Below, piece by piece: positions 19,734 to 27,719 of a stretch of 64,000 bases of DNA. Numbering within the stretch: the stretch's first letter is position 1; each line of letters opens with the position of its first letter. Source of the DNA: Corallococcus coralloides DSM 2259 (GTDB lineage: Bacteria > Myxococcota > Myxococcia > Myxococcales > Myxococcaceae); assembly GCF_000255295.1 (NCBI RefSeq), contig NC_017030.1, positions 1,736,001 through 1,800,000 of the forward strand. Direction: 5' to 3'. The notes under the pieces were generated by a model. The model did not search any database and was not told the DNA's origin. It saw only the letters and a list, made by a program, of their open reading frames with translations. Both the position numbers and the translations under genes were made by a program.

Positions 19734-20138
19734 CTACGTGCGGGAATGGCCCCGGCGCGCGGCGTCCACGCTCCAGATGCCGGAGCCGTGCGCGGCGATG
19801 TAGAAGAAGACGAAGCAGTAGAGCGCCGCGAGCTCGCCCTTGTTCAGCATGGGGTTGAGGTTGCCCCCGTTGGGGATGACGTGCCCCATGAAGAAGGCGA
19901 CGGCCATGGTGCCGCTGGAGATGAACGCCGCAGGCCCGGCGAACAACCCGATGGCCACGAGCAGACCGCCCAGGAACTCGATGCCTCCCGCGCCGTAGAC
20001 GATGAACGGCGGCGCTCCGGCGGGCATCCCTCCGAACATGCCGAAGACCTTCTGCATGCCGTGCAGCATGAACATCAGCCCCGCGGCGATGCGGAGCAGG
20101 GCGTAGATGCGTTCAGCGTGGGGCCGCAGGAATCCCAT
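19734..20138 (-). CDS. DoxX-family membrane protein
   Basis: 134 residues from ATG 20138, preceded by GGAGAA; the frame is open further upstream but without family-like sequence. Four hydrophobic segments and the typical DoxX blocks RIAAGLMFMLHGMQKVFG and GGIEFLGGLLVAIGLF are visible. DoxX proteins are small inner-membrane proteins of uncertain role, some linked to redox or thiol stress. It is flanked by minus-strand genes with 90-110 bp gaps and shows no clear partner. Confidence 0.9.
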   Translation of the reverse strand: MGFLRPHAERIYALLRIAAGLMFMLHGMQKVFGMFGGMPAGAPPFIVYGAGGIEFLGGLLVAIGLFAGPAAFISSGTMAVAFFMGHVIPNGGNLNPMLNKGELAALYCFVFFYIAAHGSGIWSVDAARRGHSRT

Positions 20139-20237
20139 GGTGTTCTCCGAGCGTGTGCCGGGGGATGGAAGGTCCCGGCACGCGCCCGTGAACCATAACG
20201 GCGGGCCCGTGTCCACGCCGCGCACGGGCCCGGGGCG

Positions 20238-21074
20238 TCACTTGCTGCTCTGGACCACGGTCTCGTCCACGATGGTGAGCTTGTCCACCGCGCCCGTCAT
20301 CCCGATGTGCGTGAAGGCGCTGTAGGGATAGGCGCCGTCATCGAGCTGCTCCACGAACTCGATTTCATCGCCCGTCACCTGGCGGCCATCCTCCAGGGTC
20401 ACCGTGAACGCGCCTTCCTGGAAGCGCACGCGCCAGATGCAGGCGCCCATGCGGCCCGCACCCGTGGTCACGCCGAAGCCCTCCACGCCGAAGTACGTGT
20501 CCGGGTGGCGCATGCGGTCCATGTACGCCCAGATCTGCACGGAGGACCACTCCCACCAGCGGTGCGGGAGCATGAAGGCCACCATCTCGCCCTGGTTGCG
20601 CACGTTGATGGCGTAGGAGGAGCCGCCCGGGCTTCCGGTGAACGTGGGCAGCATCCGCATGCCGCCATCGGGGTTGCTCGGGTCCGGGGCCAGCGACAGC
20701 GTGCTGATGACCTGGTCCTCGTTGCGGCCGTAGTACCGGATGCCCTCATCGCTCGCGCCGAAGTCCACGATGGACTTCTGCCGCCAGCTTTCGGCGCGGC
20801 CCATGACGCCGACGACGCCGTCCTTGTCCAGGCTGTTCAAGCCGGTGACCACCAGGCCCTCGTCGGTGGACTTCAGCGCCGCGCTGCCCGTGCCACAGTG
20901 GGTGATGCCCTCGAAGCGCTGCACACAGTTGCGCGGGGCCGCCATGACCTCCTGCGACGCGGAGGCGGCCTTGGCCTCCTCCTGCGAGGGTTCTCCCTGA
21001 CAGCCCGCGATGACTCCCACCAGCGTGGCCGTCAGCAGCCGGCCCACGAACATTCCTGCTCGCATCATGGACAT
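20238..21074 (-). CDS. Lipoprotein of unknown function
   Basis: 278 residues with a signal peptide and lipobox VIAGCQ (Cys25). The mature protein is beta-rich with aromatic clusters (RWWEWSSVQIWAYMD). Cysteines are few. I recognise no domain; the fold could be a concanavalin-like jelly roll (pattern SxYFGVEGFG, CIWRVRFQEG), but this is a guess. A 7-bp inverted repeat (CTGTGAC/GTCACAG, 21180-21200) lies about 105 bases upstream of the start. Confidence 0.7.
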   Translation of the reverse strand: MSMMRAGMFVGRLLTATLVGVIAGCQGEPSQEEAKAASASQEVMAAPRNCVQRFEGITHCGTGSAALKSTDEGLVVTGLNSLDKDGVVGVMGRAESWRQKSIVDFGASDEGIRYYGRNEDQVISTLSLAPDPSNPDGGMRMLPTFTGSPGGSSYAINVRNQGEMVAFMLPHRWWEWSSVQIWAYMDRMRHPDTYFGVEGFGVTTGAGRMGACIWRVRFQEGAFTVTLEDGRQVTGDEIEFVEQLDDGAYPYSAFTHIGMTGAVDKLTIVDETVVQSSK

Positions 21075-21226
21075 CCATTCCTCCTTGGGGTGGACAGCGG
21101 AGGTCAGATGTCTGCAATGGATAGACCATGATGCCCAACCGAGACAGTCACTCGGATGGCAATGATTGTCGTGCGGAGGCTGTGACGGTTCAGGTCACAG
21201 GAAAGCGGGTTTTGTGGCGTTTCCGG

Positions 21227-22282
21227 CTATTTCTGCCGCGGCCCGTCATTCCTGACGCCCAATTGGTTTCGCGCCGCGTCGATGGTTTCGAGCAAGGCAA
21301 TGCTGTGTTGCAGCGGATGCAGGGGTGACTCGGTGCGTCCCTCGGCGATGTGGAGCGCGACCGCGGCCGCCTGCCAGGCGAGGCCTTCGCTGCCGTGGAT
21401 GCCGGACGGGTCGGTCCAGCGCAGCCGCTGGTCCGACCTGGCGGCCTTCAACGTGAAGCCGCTGGGGGTGAAGAAGCGCGAGTCAATCTGGAGGCGCGCG
21501 TGCGTCCCCGCGATGACGGCTTCCTGGGGTGTCTCCGCGAAGAGGGTGGTGTGCAGCAGCGCCTGGGCGCCCGTGGGGTACGTGAGGACGAGGGCCGCCT
21601 GTCCGTCCACGCCTGTCTCGGTGAGCGAACCCGTGGCGTGCACGTGCGGCGGCGGGCCGAGCACGAGGTGCGCGAGCCAGATGGGATAGATGCCGATGTC
21701 CAGCAGCGCGCCACCGCCGAGCGCGGGGTTGAAGACGCGGCCTTCGGGGTCGAAGTCGAAGCAGCCCCCGAAGTCCGCCATGACGAGCCGGACGTCGCCG
21801 AGCACGCCGTCGTGCAGCAGCCGTTCGATGAGCAGGGTTTGCGGGAGGAAGCGCGACCACAGGGCTTCCATGGCGAAGACGCCCGCGGCGCGAGCGGCCC
21901 GGGCGATGTCGCGGGCCTCGCCAGCGTCGAGCGCGAGCGGCTTCTCCACGAGGACGTGCTTGCCGGCGGCGATGGCGAGCAAGGCCTGTCGCTTGTGTTC
22001 GCTGTGGGGAGACGCGACGTAGACGATGTCGACGTCGGGGTCCGTGACGAGCTGCTCGTAGGACTCGTGGACGCGCGGGACGCCGTACTGCGCGGCGAAG
22101 CGCCGGGCGCGCTCGGGGTCACGCGAGGCCACCGCGTGGACGCGCTGGTCGGTGTGCCGGTGCAGGGCCCAGACGAAGCCCCCGGCAATCCGCCCTGGCG
22201 CGAGCACGCCCCAGCGCAGCACGGGTCCTCCGCGCAGGGGGATGGCTTCGACGTGGGGGAGGGTGGTGGGGAAGGCGCTCAC
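21227..22282 (-). CDS. Gfo/Idh/MocA-family oxidoreductase
   Basis: 351 residues from GTG 22282; the frame is open upstream to 22360, but that would overlap the divergent rnhA gene. The NAD(P)-binding N-terminus carries WGVLAPGRIAGGF, and the active-site motif is EKPLALDAGEA (Lys of the EKP motif). The C-terminal domain has GGGALLDIGIYPIWLA with the family Asp/His region. It is likely a cytoplasmic dehydrogenase acting on a sugar or related polyol. The promoter region with rnhA is only 55 bases. Confidence 0.9.
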   Translation of the reverse strand: MSAFPTTLPHVEAIPLRGGPVLRWGVLAPGRIAGGFVWALHRHTDQRVHAVASRDPERARRFAAQYGVPRVHESYEQLVTDPDVDIVYVASPHSEHKRQALLAIAAGKHVLVEKPLALDAGEARDIARAARAAGVFAMEALWSRFLPQTLLIERLLHDGVLGDVRLVMADFGGCFDFDPEGRVFNPALGGGALLDIGIYPIWLAHLVLGPPPHVHATGSLTETGVDGQAALVLTYPTGAQALLHTTLFAETPQEAVIAGTHARLQIDSRFFTPSGFTLKAARSDQRLRWTDPSGIHGSEGLAWQAAAVALHIAEGRTESPLHPLQHSIALLETIDAARNQLGVRNDGPRQK

Positions 22283-22337
22283 GGTCCAAACTCTAGCCGG
22301 GGGACGCCGGAGGCGGATGGAGTAGGGTGCGCGCCCG

Positions 22338-22805
22338 ATGTCGCTCCCGCTCGTGCACATCTACTGCGACGGCGCCTGTTCGCCGAACCCCGGCCTGGGA
22401 GGCTGGGGCTCCATCCTCATTGCTCCCGAACGCAATGGCTACCGCAAGGAGCTCCAGGGCTCGGAGGCGGACTCCACCAACAACCGGATGGAGTTGACCG
22501 CGGCGCTCGCCGCGCTGAAGGCCCTGAAGACGCCGTGCCGCGTCCAGGTGTTCACCGACTCGAAGTACGTGTGCAACGCCTTCGCGGAGAAGTGGCTGGA
22601 CACGTGGCAGGGCAATGGCTGGCGCACGTCGGGCAAGAAGGCCGTGTCCAACGCGGACCTGTGGCGCGAGCTGCTGGAGGCCGTCCGCGTTCATCAGGTG
22701 ACGTGGCACTGGGTTCGGGGCCACTCGGATGACGTGGAGAACAACCGCGCGGATGCGCTGGCCGTGGCGGCCCGGCTGGAACTGGCGGCCCGGCTCGGAC
22801 GGTAG
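22338..22805 (+). CDS. rnhA: Ribonuclease HI
   Basis: 155 residues, the normal length. All catalytic residues are present: D11 (YCDGAC), E52 (NRMELTAA), D74 (FTDSKYV), D139 (ENNRADALA), plus the His of RGHS (H129). The basic handle helix WLDTWQGNGWRTSGKK is also present, as in E. coli-type enzymes. It degrades the RNA strand of RNA-DNA hybrids during replication and repair. It is a single-gene unit, divergent from the Gfo/Idh gene. Confidence 0.97.
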   Translation: MSLPLVHIYCDGACSPNPGLGGWGSILIAPERNGYRKELQGSEADSTNNRMELTAALAALKALKTPCRVQVFTDSKYVCNAFAEKWLDTWQGNGWRTSGKKAVSNADLWRELLEAVRVHQVTWHWVRGHSDDVENNRADALAVAARLELAARLGR

Positions 22806-22841
22806 CCCCAGGGCGCACGGGCCATCCGGGCGGTGATGGGT

Positions 22842-23600
22842 TCATTCCGGGCGTCGTGCATCGAGGTGCAGCAATGCCAGTGCATTCGGCAGGGCCGCGC
22901 CTTCCGCCGTGTTGTCGAAGATACACCACACCCGGCGGCCGGCCTGCTCGTGGCCCGCAATCTCCACGGACAGGGCCTCCAGGAACGTCTGGGAATATTC
23001 GGAGTAATACATCTTCGGTGAGCCGTGCAGCCGGTAGTAGACGACCTCCGCGTCTGGAGGCTGGGGCGCGCTCACCGCGGGCGGATCCGCTCTCACGTAA
23101 CGGATGCGTGCGGCGTCCAGCACCCGCCGGGCCTCGTCCGTGAACCAGGTCCGGTGCCTGGGCTCGCACACGACGTCCACCGAGGTCCGCTCCCGCAGGG
23201 ACTGGAAGAACGCGCGGGCCGTTTCAGGCTCGTGCTGGAGGCTGGGTGGCAGCTGCACCAACAGGCACCCCAATTTGACTTCCAGGTGGCCCGCCTCGCC
23301 CAGGAAGCGCTCGAGCGGCTCGCGTGCATCGCGCAAGCGCAGTTCATGGGTGATGACCTTGGGGACCTTCACCGCGAAGCGGAACGTCTCCGGAACGCTG
23401 TCACGCCAGCGGGCGTAGGTGCCGGGCCGGTGCGGCCGGTAGAAGGAGGAGTTGATCTCCACCGCGGGAAGGACGCGCGCATAGCGCTCCAGGTGGGGGC
23501 CCGTCGTGGGGAAGTGTTCACCCACCGTGCTGGACAGGCTCCAGCCGGCACAGCCGACCCGGCAGCGCTTGTGAGAGGGGTTCGAAGGTCCGTGTCGCAC
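22842..23600 (-). CDS. DUF72 (YecE-like) protein
   Basis: 252 residues. Family blocks visible: GCAGWSL near the N-terminus, ERYARVLPAVEINSSFYR, RFAVKVPKVITHE, LLVQLPPSL, VVCEPRHRTWF and the C-terminal VWCIFDNT. DUF72 proteins have a TIM-barrel fold and unknown biochemical role. It converges on rnhA with a 36-base gap. The first ATG is used; no strong ribosome-binding site decides the start. Confidence 0.9.
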   Translation of the reverse strand: MRHGPSNPSHKRCRVGCAGWSLSSTVGEHFPTTGPHLERYARVLPAVEINSSFYRPHRPGTYARWRDSVPETFRFAVKVPKVITHELRLRDAREPLERFLGEAGHLEVKLGCLLVQLPPSLQHEPETARAFFQSLRERTSVDVVCEPRHRTWFTDEARRVLDAARIRYVRADPPAVSAPQPPDAEVVYYRLHGSPKMYYSEYSQTFLEALSVEIAGHEQAGRRVWCIFDNTAEGAALPNALALLHLDARRPE

Positions 23601-23788
23601 CCGAAGAAGCTAGGCACGGACCGGCACGACGCTCACCCTCACCTTCGCCAGAAGCGGCGTACCTGGGCATCCGTGCGTTCCTGCCAGGGGTGGCGCTGAC
23701 CCGGCACCTCCTCGGAAACGCCATGGGAATAATTCCGGACGCAGTCGTAACAGCAGGGCAACGCCCACTCATTGAGAGGTTTCACACC

Positions 23789-24340
23789 ATGAAGCGCCTG
23801 TCCCTGTTCGCGGCACTGACCTTCCTGTTGACGACTCCGGCCTGCGGCCCCGCCGATGAGATGGCTTCCGAAACCGGGTTCGAGACACAGCAGGTGGAGC
23901 AGGCTGCGACACAATCCGCGGGCTCCACGTCGGAGGAGTTTCCGCCCATCCACTGTGCCAACCGGATGGTGGCCTTCTCGGTGGGGTGTACTGGCACCGG
24001 CTGTGACAACGTGTCGATGAACTGCCGGGACATTCCATCCAACGCCGGGTATGGCAGCAAGACCTGGACGCGGTCGTTCTCCGAGGAGACCACGACCCCC
24101 ACTCTCTGTCCTACGAACTACTGGGCGACGGGCGTGTCCTGCACGGGCAGCTTCTGCGACAACGTCTCGCTGGAGTGCACGAACATCACCGGGCGCACCC
24201 CGGTGGACTGCTACTGGTCCAACTGGATCTCCGACGAGACCGCCCCCTTCCAGGCCCCCGAGGAATACTTCATCCGGGGCGCGAAGTGCCGGGGCTGGTA
24301 TTGCGACGACATCAGCCTCTATTACTGCAAGATGGGCTGA
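23789..24340 (+). CDS. Cysteine-rich secreted lipoprotein with three internal repeats
   Basis: 183 residues from ATG 23789 (GAGAGG upstream; the earlier in-frame ATG at 23690 gives a non-signal-like extension). Signal peptide [20 protein letters not shown] has a lipobox-like TPAC. The mature part contains three copies of a roughly 50-residue unit ending in C-x-G-x2-C-D-(N/D)-(V/I)-S-(M/L)-x2-[29 protein letters not shown] and [15 protein letters not shown]. The regularly spaced cysteines suggest disulphide-stabilised small domains outside the cell. No enzymatic motif was recognised. Confidence 0.78.
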   Translation: MKRLSLFAALTFLLTTPACGPADEMASETGFETQQVEQAATQSAGSTSEEFPPIHCANRMVAFSVGCTGTGCDNVSMNCRDIPSNAGYGSKTWTRSFSEETTTPTLCPTNYWATGVSCTGSFCDNVSLECTNITGRTPVDCYWSNWISDETAPFQAPEEYFIRGAKCRGWYCDDISLYYCKMG

Positions 24341-24417
24341 GTGACGGCGGACCCATTCCAACGCCACCGTGCGAGCGGACAGACTGGGCTCCTTCGAGTC
24401 TGAAGGGGGAGCTGTCC

Positions 24418-25701
24418 TTGAATCTTTTGTCTGTCCGCCGTGCGCTGTTGCCGTGGGTGTTGCTCATGTCCGCCTGCAAGGGTGAGGGCACCGTGGGGCC
24501 GCAAGGGCCTCAGGGGCTCCAGGGGGAGTCGGGGCCCGCGGGAGCCCAGGGGCCTCGCGGTGACGTCGGGCCCGCGGGAGCGCAAGGTCCTCAAGGGGAA
24601 ACGGGACCCGCGGGAGCCCAGGGACCTCGTGGTGAGGTCGGGCCCGCGGGAGCGCCGGGCAGCTCCGGGACGGACCGGCTCCTGGCCGCGCGCGTGCGGA
24701 TCATCCCCCTGGAAGCCACCGCGCTGGAGTCCGGCGCCGCGCTCCGGGCCGCCGTGGACGCAGTGCCTTCCGACGGTTCGCAGACGTGGGTGCTGAAGCT
24801 TGGCGCCGGCACCTATGACCTGGGAACGACGGGCCTGGTGCTGAAGCGGGGCGTGTTCCTGGAGGGCAGCGGCGTGGGCGTGTCTCGCATCACGTCCTCG
24901 ACGGCCGGGGATGGCTCGGTGGTGGGCGCCTCCAACGCGGGGCTGCGCCTGCTCACCGTGATCAACACGGGCGGTGGGACGCGGTCGATTGCGATCTTCA
25001 ACAGCCATGAAGGCTTCGCGGTGAGCGAGGTCCGGGCGGAGGCGTCCGCGGGCCAATCCCTCACCTTTGGCGTGTACTACCAGTCCTCCAACAGCATCAC
25101 CCTGTCGCGCGTCGAATCCCAGGCGACGTCGGACCGGGGCCGGGTGATGGGGTTCGCGTTCGACCAGGTGGGCATCACGCTGGAGGACTCCAAGGCTGTC
25201 GCCCAGGGCACCGCGAGCGCGGTGGAGTCGGTGATTGGCGTGGGCGTGGCCGGAAAGTTCGGCTTCCTGCGCCGCATCTTCGTCAGCGCCAGCGCGAGCA
25301 ACGGCGCCCGGAGCTACGGCGTGGAGGCGGCGGCCCAGAGCGTGGACATCGTGGACTCGGAGGTCTTCAGCGGAGGCGCCACGCTGTCCGCGGCCCTGCA
25401 CGCGGAGACGCCCGGCGTGTCCGTGCGCTCCAGCCGCCTGAAGGGAACCGGCACGGGGGGGACCTTCGGCATCTACGCGGACTTCCCGGCTCCGGCGCCC
25501 GGGGTCCGCATGGGCGTCGACCAGTCCTCCATCGAAGGCTACGAAACGTCCGTGTACCTCAAGGCGGGGAGCACGGCGCGGCTGGGCCACACGAAGCTCT
25601 ACGGCGGGGTCTTCATGGAGCAGGGCGCGAGCGCCTTGTGCCTGTTCACCTTCCAGACCGTGCAGCAGGACACCCTGCCCGTGGACACCAGCTGCCTGTG
25701 A
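24418..25701 (+). CDS. Lipoprotein with collagen-like Gly-X-Y stalk and parallel beta-helix head
   Basis: 427 residues from TTG 24418: AGGGGGAG lies six bases upstream and the resulting N-terminus ([22 protein letters not shown]) is a clean lipoprotein signal with lipobox LMSAC. About 20 Gly-X-Y triplets follow directly after the lipid-attachment Cys. The rest (about residue 85 on) has repeated short beta strands with Asn/Ser/Gly turns typical of right-handed beta-helix (pectin-lyase-like) proteins. Such an anchored stalk plus head suggests surface adhesion or polysaccharide binding; catalytic residues were not identified. It follows the Cys-rich lipoprotein by 77 bases. Confidence 0.82.
   Translation: MNLLSVRRALLPWVLLMSACKGEGTVGPQGPQGLQGESGPAGAQGPRGDVGPAGAQGPQGETGPAGAQGPRGEVGPAGAPGSSGTDRLLAARVRIIPLEATALESGAALRAAVDAVPSDGSQTWVLKLGAGTYDLGTTGLVLKRGVFLEGSGVGVSRITSSTAGDGSVVGASNAGLRLLTVINTGGGTRSIAIFNSHEGFAVSEVRAEASAGQSLTFGVYYQSSNSITLSRVESQATSDRGRVMGFAFDQVGITLEDSKAVAQGTASAVESVIGVGVAGKFGFLRRIFVSASASNGARSYGVEAAAQSVDIVDSEVFSGGATLSAALHAETPGVSVRSSRLKGTGTGGTFGIYADFPAPAPGVRMGVDQSSIEGYETSVYLKAGSTARLGHTKLYGGVFMEQGASALCLFTFQTVQQDTLPVDTSCL
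24490..24660 (+). repeat. Gly-X-Y coding tandem repeat
   Basis: About 20 consecutive codon triplets begin with Gly. A unit encoding GPAGAQGP(R/Q)G(D/E) recurs three times with near-identical DNA (blocks starting with gggcccgcgggagc or its one-base variants). This is protein-level collagen-like repetition, not a CRISPR: units abut directly without spacers. Confidence 0.85.
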
Positions 25702-25760
25702 CGAACCGCCGTCCTCGCCGTGGGAGTCCTGCTCGCGGCGAGGAGGCCGGCCGGCGGCGG

Positions 25761-26333
25761 TCAGTCCGGCGCGGCCGCCGAAGGCACGGCGCAGCCGGTG
25801 TCCTCACAGGCGGCGGTGACCTTCTGGGGTGCGGGCCGCTGCACACCGGACACGGGCGCAGCCTGGGCCTCGAGGAGCAGGGTCTGCAGCTCGGCGCCCA
25901 GCTGCAGGTCGTCGTGCATGCCGAAGACCTGCCGGCGAAGCCGTCCCTGCGCATCGATGAGGACCGTCGTCGGCGTTCCCTGCATGGCATACGCCCCCAT
26001 GGTCCGCGGGATGGGGTCGCCCCCTTCGCCCGGTGCGTCCACGCCCACCGGAAACTTCACCCGGTACTCGTGGAGGAACGCCCGCAGGGACTCGAGCTTC
26101 ATGGCCTCGTGGTGCTCGAAGACCGTGTGCAGCCCGACCACGACGAGCGGCGCGCCCGCGAAGACTTCCGCGACACGCTGTGCCTGCGGAATGCCCCGGG
26201 CGACACAGCCCGGGCAGAGCATCTGGAAGGCGTGGAGGAGGATGACCTTGCCTCGGAGTCGCTCCAGGGTGAGCGGCTCTGGCGTATTGAGCCAGTCGGT
26301 CGTCCGCCAGGCCGGTGCGGGGCGCGGTGTCAT
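25761..26333 (-). CDS. Redoxin/TlpA-like thiol-disulphide protein
   Basis: 190 residues from ATG 26333, whose A is shared with the stop codon of the protoglobin gene (TGATG), implying translational coupling. A thioredoxin-fold N-terminus has KVILLHAFQMLCPGC with the redox pair C40-x2-C43, then VVVGLHTVFEHHEAM and the cis-Pro region QGTPTTVLIDAQGRL. No signal peptide is visible, so it is probably cytoplasmic. A 35-residue C-terminal tail contains two further cysteines (ACEDTGC). It probably handles thiol or peroxide chemistry together with the protoglobin upstream. Confidence 0.85.
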   Translation of the reverse strand: MTPRPAPAWRTTDWLNTPEPLTLERLRGKVILLHAFQMLCPGCVARGIPQAQRVAEVFAGAPLVVVGLHTVFEHHEAMKLESLRAFLHEYRVKFPVGVDAPGEGGDPIPRTMGAYAMQGTPTTVLIDAQGRLRRQVFGMHDDLQLGAELQTLLLEAQAAPVSGVQRPAPQKVTAACEDTGCAVPSAAAPD

Positions 26334-26920
26334 CAGAAGTCCCCGTCCTTGACGTAGGGGTGGGCCCAGAGCGTCACCTGCAACAGGCACGACTTGACCC
26401 ACGCCGCATGCATCTTCTCCACGTCCTCCGCGGAGTGGCCCTGCTCGGCCAGGAAGGGTCGCAGGGTGAAGGTGACCGGGAAGATGAGCGCGAACAGGTT
26501 CCGGAAGGGAACGAGGTCCGTGGAGGGCGCCCTGTCGGTCTTGTTCTTCCCGACGCGGTGATGGCGCCGGCCGATCTCGTGCTGGTAGTCGAGCCAGGCC
26601 TGGTCGTACCGGGCGCTCGACGTGTCGAGGATCCACTGGCCGAAGCGCTTGCGGACGGAGGTGAGGTAGTCCCCCAGGGGCTTGCCGTCCGTCTTCCCGC
26701 TGAACGAGGCGAGCAGGTGCGGCTGGCTCCCGACGAATCCATACCAGACGTCGAGGATGGCCTCGACACGCCCCTTCACGATGTCGTGCGACATGCGGAG
26801 GGCCTTCACGTCCTCTTCGCCGAACAGGACGCTGGCCTTCATCTGTTCGAAGTCGTTGAGGGAGACCGGCGAGCGCGAAACGGACGCGGTGCCATGGGTA
26901 TAGCCGGGGATGTTGTTCAT
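26333..26920 (-). CDS. Single-domain protoglobin (globin-sensor type)
   Basis: 195 residues from ATG 26920 (AGGAGAAACACA upstream). It has the protoglobin pattern: N-terminal extension IPGYTHGT, a helix with FGEEDVKALR, and the proximal-His helix YQHEIGRRHHRVGKNKTD. The length fits stand-alone protoglobins, haem proteins that bind O2, CO and NO. It is translationally coupled to the downstream redoxin gene, and a Cys-containing MarR regulator gene lies 94 bases upstream on the same strand; the three are likely one redox/NO-responsive unit. Confidence 0.88.
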   Translation of the reverse strand: MNNIPGYTHGTASVSRSPVSLNDFEQMKASVLFGEEDVKALRMSHDIVKGRVEAILDVWYGFVGSQPHLLASFSGKTDGKPLGDYLTSVRKRFGQWILDTSSARYDQAWLDYQHEIGRRHHRVGKNKTDRAPSTDLVPFRNLFALIFPVTFTLRPFLAEQGHSAEDVEKMHAAWVKSCLLQVTLWAHPYVKDGDF

Positions 26921-27014
26921 TGTGTTTCTCCTGCTCGGAGCAGAGCTCCGCCGTTGCCGTCGGCCGGAGTGGCCGCGGAAAGCCGTGTTCATTCGTGTCT
27001 GAGACTTGGAGACG

Positions 27015-27674
27015 TCAGGCGCGACGCATGAACTGCTCCCAGACCTCGCGTCGCGCCGACTCCGCCGCGAGCTCGTGCTCCGGGCAGTCGACGCGCAGTT
27101 GCTCACTCGACAGGGGCGCGTCCACGAAGGCGCAGTGATGCGGAGATGTGCCCGGGCGCACGTTCGGACGGAAGTGCGTGCAGGTCACGCACATGCCGGT
27201 GACCGGCACGAGCCCCTGCTCCTGGAGCATCCGGATCATCTTGACGATGCCGGCGAAGAACGCGCGCTGCTCTTCCGGGGAGAGGTCCGCGACCGCGTCC
27301 GCCATGAACTCGGGCCACGAACGCGCGCGGGCCCCGAGTGATGCGCCCGTGGCTGTGGGCGTCAGGAGGCTGGCGCGCGGGTGCCTTGGGTCCGCGGAGC
27401 GGGTCACGAGCGCCTTCTCGACGAGGACGCGGACGGAATCGCTGATGGTGGGAAGCGTCACGCCGAGGCGCTCGCTCAACTCCTTGCCGGTGAGGGGCCC
27501 GTTCGCGACCAGCGTGGCGAGAATCTGTCCCTGCGTGGCGGACAGGCCCGCTCCATTCGCCTGCTGCCACGACTGCTGCTTCATCGCGAGCCCGATCTTG
27601 TGGAGCCCTGTCGCGATGCGCGCGGAGATGGGTTCGCTGTTCTCGTCGAAGTATCCCGGTCGCTTCCCAGTCAT
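27015..27674 (-). CDS. MarR-family regulator with C-terminal four-cysteine motif
   Basis: 219 residues. The winged-helix region (about 25-115) has LSATQGQILATL, LSERLGVTLPTISDSVRVLVEKALV and a wing with DPRHPRASLLT. Unlike ordinary 150-residue MarR proteins it has a C-terminal extension with C162-x2-C165, C181 and C197, the last followed by PEH. Four cysteines with this spacing could bind an iron-sulphur cluster or zinc. A 13-bp palindrome lies 16-28 bases upstream of the start, so autoregulation is likely. Downstream genes (protoglobin, redoxin) are the expected targets. Confidence 0.87.
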   Translation of the reverse strand: MTGKRPGYFDENSEPISARIATGLHKIGLAMKQQSWQQANGAGLSATQGQILATLVANGPLTGKELSERLGVTLPTISDSVRVLVEKALVTRSADPRHPRASLLTPTATGASLGARARSWPEFMADAVADLSPEEQRAFFAGIVKMIRMLQEQGLVPVTGMCVTCTHFRPNVRPGTSPHHCAFVDAPLSSEQLRVDCPEHELAAESARREVWEQFMRRA

Positions 27675-27689
27675 GCACGATGATCTAAG

Positions 27690-27702
27690 TTAGGACTCCT
27701 AA
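27690..27702. promoter_or_regulatory. Palindromic operator for the MarR-type regulator (predicted)
   Basis: Perfect 6+1+6 palindrome TTAGGA-C-TCCTAA, extendable to 19 bp with one mismatch per arm. It lies in the 45-bp gap between the divergent MarR gene (start 27674) and the DUF2079 gene (start 27720), where it would overlap promoter elements of both. A direct repeat CTAAGTT also recurs here (27685 and 27699). The size and position fit a MarR dimer site. Confidence 0.6.
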
Positions 27703-27719
27703 GTTGTCAAGGCGACCGG

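Noticed and set aside
21180..21200. CTGTGAC/GTCACAG inverted repeat as an operator
   Set aside because: It is a single short repeat about 105 bases from the start with no second copy; kept only as a note in the neighbouring lipoprotein entry.
22283..22360. Upstream ATG start for the Gfo/Idh gene at 22360
   Set aside because: It would overlap the divergent rnhA coding start, and the extra 26 residues show no family similarity; GTG 22282 fits better.
24490..24660. Tandem GC-rich repeats as possible CRISPR or mobile element
   Set aside because: They encode Gly-X-Y collagen-like triplets in one frame and have no spacers.
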